NCBI GenBank assembly: GCA_035575095.1
Contig: DATLYF010000023.1
Coordinates: forward strand, 1 to 23,453
Direction: 5' to 3'
Origin: DATLYF01 sp035575095
GTDB lineage: Bacteria > Pseudomonadota > Gammaproteobacteria > Competibacterales > Competibacteraceae
DNA: 23,453 nt
A program made the position numbers and the translations under genes. How positions within the stretch are numbered: the stretch's first letter is position 1; the number at the start of each line of letters is the position of its first letter. Below the pieces are notes generated by a model. The model searched no databases and had not been told where the DNA came from. It saw nothing but the letters and a program-made list of their open reading frames with translations. This document shows positions 1-7,970 of this stretch, one piece after another.

Positions 1-1
1 C

Positions 2-709
2 CGCCGCGACGAGTGCGCCGGCCGGATGCGGCTGCTGCGCGGCCTGGACCCGGGCAAGGACCAGAGCTATTTCCTGCACGCCCTGAACCAGCGTCAGCTG
101 GCCAAGGCCTGCTTCCCGATAGGGCATCTGCCCAAGCGCGAGGTGCGGCGGCTGGCCGCGGCGCACGGCCTGGTGACCTTCGACAAGAAGGACAGCACCG
201 GCATTTGCTTCATCGGCGAGCGCGACTTCCGCCAGTTCCTGCAGCACTACCTGCCGGAGCAGCCTGGCCTCATGATCAGCGCTGAGGGCGAGACGGTGGG
301 CGAACACCAGGGACTGATGTATTACACCGTCGGCCAGCGCCAGGGATTGGGGATAGGCGGCCGCCACGGTGCCTCCGGCGAGCCCTGGTACGTAGTGGAC
401 AAGGATCTGACCCGCAACATCCTGATCGTGGCCCAGGGCAGCGAGCATCCGGCTCTGTTCCACCCGCGCCTGATCGCCACCCGCATGCACTGGATCGCCG
501 GCGAGCCACCGCCGCTGCCGCTGCGCTGCAGCGCCAAGATCCGCTACCGCCAGCACGACCAGCTCTGCACGGTGCGCCCTCTGGAGGAGGACCGCTGGGA
601 GGTGGCGTTCGACCAGCCGCAGCGCGCCGTGACGCCGGGCCAGTCGGTGGTGCTCTACCAGGGCGAAGCCTGCCTCGGCGGTGGCATCATCGAGCGCGCC
701 TGCCACTGA
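2..709 (+). CDS. mnmA: tRNA-specific 2-thiouridylase MnmA (3' part)
   Basis: MnmA thiolates the wobble uridine (U34) of tRNA-Lys, -Glu and -Gln using ATP and sulfur relayed as a persulfide; it acts in the cytoplasm. The open frame runs from the window edge, so the N-terminal third (PP-loop and first active-site cysteine) lies outside. About 235 residues are visible against roughly 368 in E. coli. They begin in the LLRGLDPGKDQSYFL segment typical of the family, carry the persulfide cysteine in DSTGICFIGER, then EHQGLMYYTVGQRQGLGIGG, and end in the usual C-terminal beta-barrel with TPGQSVVLY and CLGGGIIE. The ATG at 26 is internal and not the true start. hflD follows after 45 bases, the same pair as in E. 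coli. No frameshift is seen. Confidence 0.96.
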   Translation, partial: RRDECAGRMRLLRGLDPGKDQSYFLHALNQRQLAKACFPIGHLPKREVRRLAAAHGLVTFDKKDSTGICFIGERDFRQFLQHYLPEQPGLMISAEGETVGEHQGLMYYTVGQRQGLGIGGRHGASGEPWYVVDKDLTRNILIVAQGSEHPALFHPRLIATRMHWIAGEPPPLPLRCSAKIRYRQHDQLCTVRPLEEDRWEVAFDQPQRAVTPGQSVVLYQGEACLGGGIIERACH

Positions 710-754
710 CCCGCTCCCCCAACCCCTCGACAGCCGAGCACGCCGTCCCGAACC

Positions 755-1399
755 ATGCCCCAGACCGATCAAGACCGCGTCATCGCCCTGGCCGGCTTGT
801 TCCAGGCCGCCCGCCTGGTGCAGCGTATCGCCCGCGAAGGCCAGGCCACACCCGCAGCCGATTTCGCTGCCTGCCTGCACAGCCTGTTCCAGATCGACGC
901 ACCGTCCAGCGCCGCCGTCTACGGCGGCCTGGAGCACCTGCGCAGTGGCCTGGAACAGGCCGTGGAGCAGTTACGCCAGCCGCGCAATATGGAGATCACC
1001 CGCTACACCGTGGCGCTGCTGGTACTGGAGCGCAAACTGGCGCGCCGCCCCGATCTGCTGGCGCGCCTCGGCGACGGCATCCGCGCGCTGCGCGACAGAC
1101 TCGCCCACTTTCCGCTGACCCACGACAACATCGTCGCCGGCCTGGCGGAGCTCTATGTCTCCACCATTAGCACCCTGAGCCCGCGCATCATGGTCAACGG
1201 CGATGCCCGCCATCTGAACCAGCCGCAGAACGCCGAGCGCATCCGCGCGCTGCTGCTGGCCGGTATTCGCGCTGCCATCCTCTGGCGGCAGAGCGGTGGC
1301 AGCCGCCTCACCCTGCTGCTGCGGCGCCGCGCCCTGCTGACCGAGGCGCAGCACCTGCTGGCCGGCCTTCCCCCGGTCAGCGAGCCCCCCGCGCCCTGA
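755..1399 (+). CDS. hflD: High frequency lysogenization protein HflD homologue
   Basis: This 214-residue protein matches the HflD (DUF489) family in length (E. coli 213) and pattern: ALAGLFQAARLVQRIA near the N-terminus, SAAVYGGLEHLRSGL, TRYTVALLVLERKL, and LLAGIRAAILWRQSGGSRL near the C-terminus. In E. coli it is a membrane-associated, mostly helical protein that binds the phage lambda activator CII; its housekeeping role is unclear. The position directly after mnmA is the conserved one. No clear Shine-Dalgarno sequence precedes the ATG, so the start rests on homology and translation may depend on coupling with mnmA. In E. coli purB follows; here a hydrolase gene does. Confidence 0.94.
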   Translation: MPQTDQDRVIALAGLFQAARLVQRIAREGQATPAADFAACLHSLFQIDAPSSAAVYGGLEHLRSGLEQAVEQLRQPRNMEITRYTVALLVLERKLARRPDLLARLGDGIRALRDRLAHFPLTHDNIVAGLAELYVSTISTLSPRIMVNGDARHLNQPQNAERIRALLLAGIRAAILWRQSGGSRLTLLLRRRALLTEAQHLLAGLPPVSEPPAP

Positions 1400-1412
1400 A
1401 GCGGAGCCGCCC

Positions 1413-2189
1413 ATGCCGGACCTCGCCCCCGCCTACCTGCCCCGCCACGATGGCCTGCGCCTGGCCTATCGCCGCAGCCCCGGCCGCGGGCCGGGAGTGA
1501 TGTTCCTGGGCGGCTTCATGTCCGATATGAGCGGCATCAAAGCCCGCACCCTGGAGGACTTCTGCCGGGCGCGCGGCCAGGCCTACGTGTGTTTCGACTA
1601 TTTCGGCCACGGCCGCTCCGACGGCGCGTTCCGCGACGCCACCGTGGGCCGCTGGCGGGAGGACGCGCTGGCAGTGCTGGACCAGCTCACCGCAGGCCCC
1701 CAGATCCTGGTGGGCTCCTCCATGGGCGGCTGGCTGATGCTGCTCGCCGCCCTGGCCCGACCCGAGCGCGTGGTGGGGCTGGTCGGTATCGCCAGCGCTC
1801 CCGATTTCACCGAGGATCTGCTGTTCCCCGGCCTCGCCCCCGAACTCCAGGCCGCCCTGCGCCGTGTTGGCGCGATCCACATCCCTAGCCAATATAGCAC
1901 GCAGCCCTACGCCATCACCCTGCGGTTGATCGAGGAGGCGCGCGCCCACCTGCTGCTGCGCGCCCCCATCCCCCTCGCCTGTCCGGTGCGGCTGCTGCAC
2001 GGCATGGCCGATCCGGACGTGCCCTGGCAGACCAGCCAGCGCCTGCTGGAGCGGCTGGAGAGCGCTGATGTCCATCTCACTCTGATCAAGGACGGCGACC
2101 ACCGGCTGTCGCGGGAGCAGGATCTGGCACTGCTGTGCCGGACGCTGGCCGAGCTGGACGCGATGCTGCGGGTCAGCGATCCTCTATAG
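1413..2189 (+). CDS. Alpha/beta hydrolase, probable esterase or thioesterase
   Basis: This is a 258-residue protein of the alpha/beta-hydrolase fold. Visible elements are the oxyanion-hole region FLGGF (31-35), a FDYFGHGRSDG segment (61-71), the nucleophile elbow G-S-S-M-G with Ser103, the acid Asp200 in HGMADPDVP, and His230 in DGDHRLS, which gives a complete triad. The fold and motifs resemble the ABHD10 and prolyl-oligopeptidase-like small hydrolases, but the substrate cannot be read from sequence. No signal peptide is seen, so it is probably cytoplasmic. GGAG at 1403-1406 sits 6 bases before the ATG. It lies 13 bases after hflD and is probably in the same transcript. Confident on fold, not on substrate. 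Confidence 0.88.
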   Translation: MPDLAPAYLPRHDGLRLAYRRSPGRGPGVMFLGGFMSDMSGIKARTLEDFCRARGQAYVCFDYFGHGRSDGAFRDATVGRWREDALAVLDQLTAGPQILVGSSMGGWLMLLAALARPERVVGLVGIASAPDFTEDLLFPGLAPELQAALRRVGAIHIPSQYSTQPYAITLRLIEEARAHLLLRAPIPLACPVRLLHGMADPDVPWQTSQRLLERLESADVHLTLIKDGDHRLSREQDLALLCRTLAELDAMLRVSDPL

Positions 2190-2266
2190 CCAGGAATCCC
2201 CCCTCCTCACCCTGGTCTATAAAAACGGTAGCACCCTGCCCGTTGCATCTGACCGGCCGAGACGGC

Positions 2267-2295
2267 TTGACGCGGGCGTCGCCGGGCCTCACAAT
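2267..2295 (+). promoter_or_regulatory. Sigma70-type promoter candidate upstream of oxidoreductase
   Basis: TTGACG at 2267-2272 matches the -35 consensus at 5 of 6 positions. A 17-base spacer separates it from CACAAT at 2290-2295, which matches the -10 consensus at 4 of 6. Transcription would start near 2302, leaving about 250 bases of leader before the ATG at 2556. This is assigned by pattern only. Confidence 0.5.
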
Positions 2296-2364
2296 CCGCG
2301 GCGCCCCAAAAGGGCACCTGACTACCACCACCCGCGGCAGCCACCCTGCCTGGAGGACCACAAC

Positions 2365-2448
2365 ATGACCCGCTTCAGCCTACGCCGGTCTGCCGGCGCT
2401 CTCGTGCCTTCTCCCAGTTCCGTACCGCGTGTCCGTCCGGCCTGTTGA
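2365..2448 (+). CDS. Possible 27-residue leader peptide
   Basis: GGAGG at 2352-2356 lies 8 bases before an ATG that opens a 27-codon frame ending in TGA at 2446-2448, 107 bases before the oxidoreductase start. The peptide is rich in Arg, Ser, Pro and Val and matches no family I know. It has no run of one amino acid as in classical attenuators. A GC-rich 6-bp hairpin falls within its first third. The strong ribosome binding site in an otherwise non-coding leader is the only real support; it may be chance. Confidence 0.3.
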   Translation: MTRFSLRRSAGALVPSPSSVPRVRPAC

Positions 2449-2542
2449 GCCGGGTAACGTCCATTGCGTTTTCCGCCCCCCCGGCGTCCGCGTCCAGCGC
2501 GCACGCGCCGTTTGGCGGGGGTCCGCCACCAGCTCACGACAC

Positions 2543-2549
2543 GGGAGAG
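2543..2549 (+). promoter_or_regulatory. Ribosome binding site fixing the oxidoreductase start
   Basis: GGGAGAG stands 6 bases before ATG 2556. The frame is open further upstream to a TTG at 2445, but the 37 extra residues are low-complexity (Ala/Pro/Ser) and have no ribosome binding site of this quality. ATG 2556 is therefore taken as the start. Confidence 0.75.
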
Positions 2550-2555
2550 TTCGCC

Positions 2556-5500
2556 ATGACCGCCGCTCTGGCCACCGTCACCCTCGATGACAAGTACGCC
2601 CTGGATTCCGGGCGCGTGTTCCTCACCGGCACCCAGGCCCTGGCCCGGCTGCTCATCATGCAGCACCAGCGCGACCGCGCTCGCGGCCTCAATACTGCCG
2701 GCTTCGTTTCCGGCTATCGCGGCTCGCCCCTGGGCGGGCTCGACCAGACCCTGTGGAAGGCCAAGAAGTTCATGGCCGAGCACCACATCCACTTCCAGCC
2801 CGGCCTCAACGAGGATCTCGCCGCCACCGCCGTGTGGGGCAGCCAGCAGGTCGGCCTGTGGCCTGGCAGCCGCTATGATGGCGTGTTCGCCATGTGGTAC
2901 GGCAAGGGCCCAGGCGTAGACCGCAGCGGCGACGTGTTCAAGCACGGCAACCTGTTCGGCACCTCCAAGCTCGGCGGCGTGCTGGTGATCGCCGGCGACG
3001 ACCACGCCGCCAAGTCATCGACCCTGCCGCACCAGAGCGAATACGCCTTCATGGACGCGATGATCCCGGTGCTCAACCCGGCCGGCGTCCAGGAGATCCT
3101 CGATCTCGGCATCTTCGGCTGGGAGCTGTCCCGCTACTGCGGCTGCTGGATCGCCCTCAAGACCATCTCCGAGAACGTCGATTCCTCGGCCTCGGTGTAC
3201 GTCGACCCGCAGCGGGTGCAGATCGTCATCCCCACCGACTTCGAGCTGCCGCCGGAGGGGGTGCACGGGCGCTGGCCGACCAAACCGCTGGAGCAGGAGT
3301 ACATCCACCAGAAGTACCGGCTGTATGCGGCACTGGCCTTCGCCAAGGCCAACCGACTCAACCGCATCGTGCTCGACTCTCCCAATCCGCGCTTCGGCAT
3401 CGTCACCACCGGCAAGTCCTATCTGGACGTGATGCAGGCGCTGAACGACCTCGGCATCGATGAGCGCGAGGCGGCGCGCATCGGCCTGCGCGTCTACAAG
3501 GTGGGCATGTCCTGGCCGCTGGAGCGAGACGGGGTGCGTGAGTTCGCCCAGGGCCTGGAGGAGGTGCTGGTGGTCGAAGAGAAGCGCGCGGTCATCGAGA
3601 ACCAGTTCAAGGAGCAGCTCTATAACTGGCGCGAGGATGTGCGCCCGCGGGTCATCGGCAAGTTCGACGAGAACCGCGAGTGGATCCTGCCCTCGACCGG
3701 CGAGCTCACCCCGGCGCGCATCGCCCGGGTCATCGCCAACCGCATCGCCCGCTTCCACACCAGCGAGACCATCCAGAGGCGCTTGGCCTTCCTCGAGGCC
3801 AAGGAGGAGGCCCTCAGCCGTCCGCGCGAGCTGATCGAGCGCGTGCCCCACTTCTGCTCCGGCTGTCCGCACAATACCTCGACCCGGGTGCCGGAGGGCA
3901 GCCGCGCCATGGGCGGTATCGGCTGCCACTACATGGTGACCTGGATGGATCGGCGCACCGACACCTTCACCCAGATGGGCGGCGAGGGCGTGACCTGGAT
4001 CGGCCAGGCACCGTTCACCGACACGCCCCACGTGTTCCAGAACCTGGGCGACGGCACCTACTTCCACTCCGGCATCCTGGCCATCCGTGCCGCCATCGCC
4101 GCCAACGTCAACATCACCTACAAGCTGCTCTACAACGACGCGGTGGCCATGACCGGCGGTCAGCCCATCGACGGTACGCTCACGGTGCCGCAACTGAGCC
4201 ACCAGCTCTATGGCGAGGGCGTGCGGCGCATCGCCGTGATGAGCGACGAGCCACAGAAGTACCAGGGCCACAAGAGCGAGTTTCCCCCCGGCGTGACCTT
4301 CCACCACCGCGACGAGCTGGACAAAGTCCAGAGGGAACTACGCGAGGTCAAGGGCGTATCGGTGCTGATCTACGACCAGGTCTGTGCCACCGAGAAACGC
4401 CGGCGGCGCAAGCGCGGGCTGATGGAGGATCCACCCAAGCGCGCCTTCATCAACGACCTGGTGTGCGAGGGCTGCGGTGACTGCAGCATCCAGTCCAACT
4501 GTCTGTCGGTGATCCCGCTGGAGACCGAATTCGGGCGCAAGCGCGCCATCGACCAGTCCAACTGCAACAAGGACTTTTCCTGCATCAAGGGCTTCTGCCC
4601 GAGCTTCGTCACCGTGCACGGCGGCAGGCTACGCAAGAACAAGGCCGCCGCCAGCGCACCGATTTCCGAGCTGCCCGAGCCGACATTGCCGGCCATCGAC
4701 CAGCCCTATGATATCTTCATCACCGGCGTGGGCGGCACCGGCGTGGTCACCATCGGTGCGCTGCTCGGCATGGCCTCGCATATCGAAGGCAAGGGCGTGT
4801 CGGTGCTGGACATGACCGGCCTGGCGCAGAAATACGGCGCGGTGGTCAGCCACGTGCGCATCGCCCCCAAACCCGAAGCCATCCATGCGGTGCGCATCGC
4901 CGCCGGCAACGCCCGGCTGCTGCTCGGCTGCGACCTGGTGGTGGCGGCCAGCAACGACGCCCTATCCAAGCTCAACCCCGAGACCAGCCAGGCGGTGGTC
5001 AACATCCACCAGTCCATGCCGGCCGGCTTCACCCGCAACCCGGACTTCAAGTTCCCGGGTCAGGAGATGCTGGACACCGTGCGCGAGGCTGCCGGCCAGA
5101 CCCATGCGGTCGATGCCACCACGCTCGCCACCGAACTGCTGGGCGATGCCATCTATGCCAACCCGTTCCTGATGGGCTACGCCTGGCAGAAGGGGCTGAT
5201 CCCATTGTCCCAGGAGTCGCTGTTCAAGGCCATCGAGCTCAACGGCACGGCGGTGGAGACCAACAAGGCCGCCTTCCAGTGGGGCCGCTACGCCGCCGTC
5301 GACCCGGAGGCGGTGCAGCGCGTGGCCGAACCGGTTCCGCTCGCCGCACCCCCAGCCCGCACCCTGGAGGAGATCGTCGCCCGGCGTGTGGCTTTCCTCA
5401 CCGACTACCAGAACGCATCCTATGCGCAGCGCTACCGCAAACTGGTGGACAAGGTGCAGGCCGCCGAGCGTGACAAGACTCCGGGCCAGACCGCATTGGC

Positions 5501-6020
5501 CGAGGCCGTGGCGCGTTACTACTTCAAGCTCATGGCCTACAAGGACGAGTACGAGGTGGCGCGCCTCTACACCAGCGGCGAGTTCCTGAAGAAGCTCGAG
5601 GCGCAGTTCGAAGGCGACTACACTCTGGAATTTCATCTGGCGCCGCCGCTGTTCGCCAAGCGCGACCCCGACAGTGGGCATCTGCTCAAACGCAGCTACG
5701 GTCCGTGGATGCTGAAGGCCTTCAGCTACCTGGCGAGGCTGCGGTTCTTGCGCGGCACGCCGCTGGATGTCTTCGGCTACAGCGCCGAGCGCCGCCACGA
5801 GCGCCAGTTGATCAAGGACTATGCGGCGCTCATCGAGCAACTCGTCGCCAACCTCGGTCACGACAACCACGCCATCGCCGTGGAACTGGCCAGCCTGCCG
5901 GAACACATCCGCGGCTACGGCCACGTCAAGGAGGCCAGCCTGAGCAAAGCCGAACAGCGCAAGCAGGAGCTCCTCAACCTGTTCCGCAATCCGCCGCGCA
6001 AGGTGGAAGCCGCCGCCTGA
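2556..6020 (+). CDS. Fused indolepyruvate:ferredoxin oxidoreductase (IorA-IorB type)
   Basis: This family oxidatively decarboxylates 2-oxo acids from aromatic or branched-chain amino acids to acyl-CoA and CO2, using thiamine diphosphate (TPP) and iron-sulfur clusters and passing electrons to ferredoxin or a similar carrier. The 1154 residues show an N-terminal IorA-like region (about 15-400), a HFCSGCPH motif (432-439), and a TPP-binding motif with G498-D499-G500 and N527-D528. A cysteine-rich Fe-S segment follows (C637, C640, C643, C649, C670, C676, C681). A gamma/IorB domain begins at GVGGTGVVTIG (724-734), and a long C-terminal extension resembles DUF6537. Archaeal enzymes use two or more subunits; the single-chain form of about 1150-1190 residues is known from proteobacteria. 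A dehydrogenase that would supply 2-oxo acids follows. The true substrate (aryl or branched-chain pyruvate) is not decided by sequence. Confidence 0.93.
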   Translation: MTAALATVTLDDKYALDSGRVFLTGTQALARLLIMQHQRDRARGLNTAGFVSGYRGSPLGGLDQTLWKAKKFMAEHHIHFQPGLNEDLAATAVWGSQQVGLWPGSRYDGVFAMWYGKGPGVDRSGDVFKHGNLFGTSKLGGVLVIAGDDHAAKSSTLPHQSEYAFMDAMIPVLNPAGVQEILDLGIFGWELSRYCGCWIALKTISENVDSSASVYVDPQRVQIVIPTDFELPPEGVHGRWPTKPLEQEYIHQKYRLYAALAFAKANRLNRIVLDSPNPRFGIVTTGKSYLDVMQALNDLGIDEREAARIGLRVYKVGMSWPLERDGVREFAQGLEEVLVVEEKRAVIENQFKEQLYNWREDVRPRVIGKFDENREWILPSTGELTPARIARVIANRIARFHTSETIQRRLAFLEAKEEALSRPRELIERVPHFCSGCPHNTSTRVPEGSRAMGGIGCHYMVTWMDRRTDTFTQMGGEGVTWIGQAPFTDTPHVFQNLGDGTYFHSGILAIRAAIAANVNITYKLLYNDAVAMTGGQPIDGTLTVPQLSHQLYGEGVRRIAVMSDEPQKYQGHKSEFPPGVTFHHRDELDKVQRELREVKGVSVLIYDQVCATEKRRRRKRGLMEDPPKRAFINDLVCEGCGDCSIQSNCLSVIPLETEFGRKRAIDQSNCNKDFSCIKGFCPSFVTVHGGRLRKNKAAASAPISELPEPTLPAIDQPYDIFITGVGGTGVVTIGALLGMASHIEGKGVSVLDMTGLAQKYGAVVSHVRIAPKPEAIHAVRIAAGNARLLLGCDLVVAASNDALSKLNPETSQAVVNIHQSMPAGFTRNPDFKFPGQEMLDTVREAAGQTHAVDATTLATELLGDAIYANPFLMGYAWQKGLIPLSQESLFKAIELNGTAVETNKAAFQWGRYAAVDPEAVQRVAEPVPLAAPPARTLEEIVARRVAFLTDYQNASYAQRYRKLVDKVQAAERDKTPGQTALAEAVARYYFKLMAYKDEYEVARLYTSGEFLKKLEAQFEGDYTLEFHLAPPLFAKRDPDSGHLLKRSYGPWMLKAFSYLARLRFLRGTPLDVFGYSAERRHERQLIKDYAALIEQLVANLGHDNHAIAVELASLPEHIRGYGHVKEASLSKAEQRKQELLNLFRNPPRKVEAAA

Positions 6021-6032
6021 AGCCCTTCCCCA

Positions 6033-6065
6033 GACCCGTTCCCTCTCGACCTGTGGGAACGGGTC
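6033..6065 (+). other. Perfect 11-bp hairpin in the oxidoreductase-dehydrogenase gap
   Basis: GACCCGTTCCC (6033-6043) and GGGAACGGGTC (6055-6065) are perfect reverse complements around an 11-base loop. No T-tract follows. It starts 13 bases after the oxidoreductase stop. It could slow or end transcription or protect the upstream mRNA. Its right arm is shared with the next hairpin. Confidence 0.6.
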
Positions 6066-6092
6066 CGGGCCCGGCCCGATCCGGCCGGACCC
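6061..6092 (+). other. Alternative hairpin overlapping the previous one
   Basis: GGGTCCGG (6061-6068) pairs with CCGGACCC (6085-6092). Inside it CCGG at 6071-6074 can pair with CCGG at 6081-6084. Bases 6061-6065 also belong to the 6033-6065 hairpin, so the two structures exclude each other. It ends 18 bases before the GGAG of the dehydrogenase. Confidence 0.5.
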
Positions 6093-6122
6093 ACCCGTGA
6101 CCACCCAAAAGGAGACACGACC

Positions 6123-7178
<1,056 letters not shown>

Positions 7179-7197
7179 GCCGTCTCTCGCCACCCCT

Positions 7198-7226
7198 CGC
7201 CCGCCGTACCCCAAGTGCGGCGGGCG
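7198..7226 (+). terminator. GC-rich hairpin after the dehydrogenase gene
   Basis: CGCCCGCCG (7198-7206) pairs perfectly with CGGCGGGCG (7218-7226). Three further pairs (one a wobble) close a 5-base loop. It lies 20 bases after the stop codon. A C-rich stretch, not a T-tract, follows, so intrinsic termination is uncertain. Confidence 0.45.
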
Positions 7227-7378
7227 CCCCCTCCCCCTCGCTACCGCTTTCCGCCTTCCCGCGCACTCGCCAGGCCATGGCATGACCACCCATGCCTGGT
7301 CGAGCGTGCTTGCGGGGAGGCCATGACGCGCGCCAGTCGGCGCATCTGCCGATGCCTTGAGTGAGCAACTGAACGAAC

Positions 7379-7743
7379 ACCATCGCCAGCGCCGCCTTCC
7401 CCGCCTGGCGAGCAAAGACGGCCAAGGAGCGCGCGGCGCTCAGGAAGAAATCTTCGACCCGGTGGCGCCCCCGCTCCGCTTCCGGACCGACGAGGAGGCC
7501 GTGCGCCTGGCGAACGACACGCCCTATGGCCTGGCCGCCTACTTCTATTCCCGCGACATCGGCCGCGCCTGGCGCGTCGCCGAGCGGCTCGACTACGGCA
7601 TGGTGGGCATCAACGAGGGCGTCATCTCGAACGAGGTGGCACCCTTCGGCCGTATCAAGGAGTCGGGCATTGGCCGCGCGGGCTCTCATTACGGAATCGA
7701 CGAGTATTTGCAGATCAAGTCTCTGTGCTTCGGTAGCCTTTAA
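7379..7743 (+). pseudogene. gabD: Succinate-semialdehyde dehydrogenase remnant with large internal deletion
   Basis: Two pieces of a GabD-like aldehyde dehydrogenase adjoin in different reading frames. In the frame of 7382, bases 7379-7450 read TNTIASAAFPAWRAKTAKER and a few more residues, matching the N-terminal region around residues 50-75 of E. coli GabD (the PAWR-TAKER motif). An in-frame stop lies just upstream at 7370-7372, and there is no start. In another frame, from about 7444, the text reads EEIFDPVAPPLRF through ANDTPYGLAAYFYSRD, VGINEGVISNEVAPFG and ESGIGRAGSHYGIDEYLQIK to a stop at 7743, the C-terminal 100 or so residues. About 300 residues with the catalytic Cys and Glu and most of the NAD site are missing. 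A TTG at 7357 opens the second frame but the product could not be an active dehydrogenase. Confidence 0.88.
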
Positions 7744-7913
7744 CCCACGTCTTCCGGCCGCTATGCCCGTTCAACGGGTCTTAGCATACGAGTTGTTCCG
7801 CTGCGGGCGATGCCCCTTGATCTGCCACATCGGCCCGCATAGCGCGACTGCCGCTGCCGCATCGAATGCGACACGCACTGCAACCTGTCACGGGCTTATC
7901 CCGAGGAGCGGCC

Positions 7914-7919
7914 TATAAT
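7914..7919 (+). promoter_or_regulatory. -10 element upstream of the thiolase gene
   Basis: A perfect TATAAT at 7914-7919 lies 51 bases before ATG 7971. No good -35 hexamer stands 16-18 bases upstream, so an activator may be needed. This suggests that the thiolase gene has its own promoter, separated from the dehydrogenase gene by the gabD remnant. The bases 7744-7913 show only a small palindrome (CCCGTTcAACGGG at 7766-7778) and no gene. Confidence 0.5.
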
Positions 7920-7958
7920 TCCGATTACTCCAACCGAAACCCGCTTATCCAACCCACC

Positions 7959-7965
7959 GAGGAAA
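7959..7965 (+). promoter_or_regulatory. Ribosome binding site fixing the thiolase start
   Basis: GAGGAAA ends 5 bases before ATG 7971. The frame is open further upstream, but those codons cross the TATAAT and do not resemble any thiolase, so 7971 is the start. Confidence 0.75.
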
Positions 7966-7970
7966 CCTCC

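Larger units (their letters stand above)
2190..2555 (+). other. Long 5' region of the oxidoreductase gene
   Basis: These 366 bases hold no conserved gene. They contain a promoter candidate (2267-2295), a short ORF with a good ribosome binding site (2365-2448), a GC-rich 6-bp hairpin within it (2383-2388 with 2393-2398, loop TCTG), and the oxidoreductase ribosome binding site. I see no tRNA and no recognisable riboswitch. The bases before 2267 show nothing I can assign. Confidence 0.6.

Noticed and set aside
2445..2555. TTG-initiated 37-residue N-terminal extension of the oxidoreductase
   Set aside because: No fitting ribosome binding site, low-complexity residues, and ATG 2556 has GGGAGAG at ideal distance.
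7229..7236. CCCTCCCC, a match to the FtsK-orienting KOPS motif on the minus strand
   Set aside because: A single hit in a C-rich stretch is expected by chance and says nothing about chromosome polarity.
7275..7299. Imperfect hairpin (GGCATG with CATGCC plus outer pairs across a bulge) upstream of the gabD remnant, considered as a mobile-element end
   Set aside because: No partner repeat, target duplication or transposase fragment is found near it.
7323..7364. 13-codon ORF after GGGGAGG upstream of the gabD remnant
   Set aside because: The purine run ends only 2 bases before the ATG, the peptide has no similarity to the GabD start, and the length is within chance.
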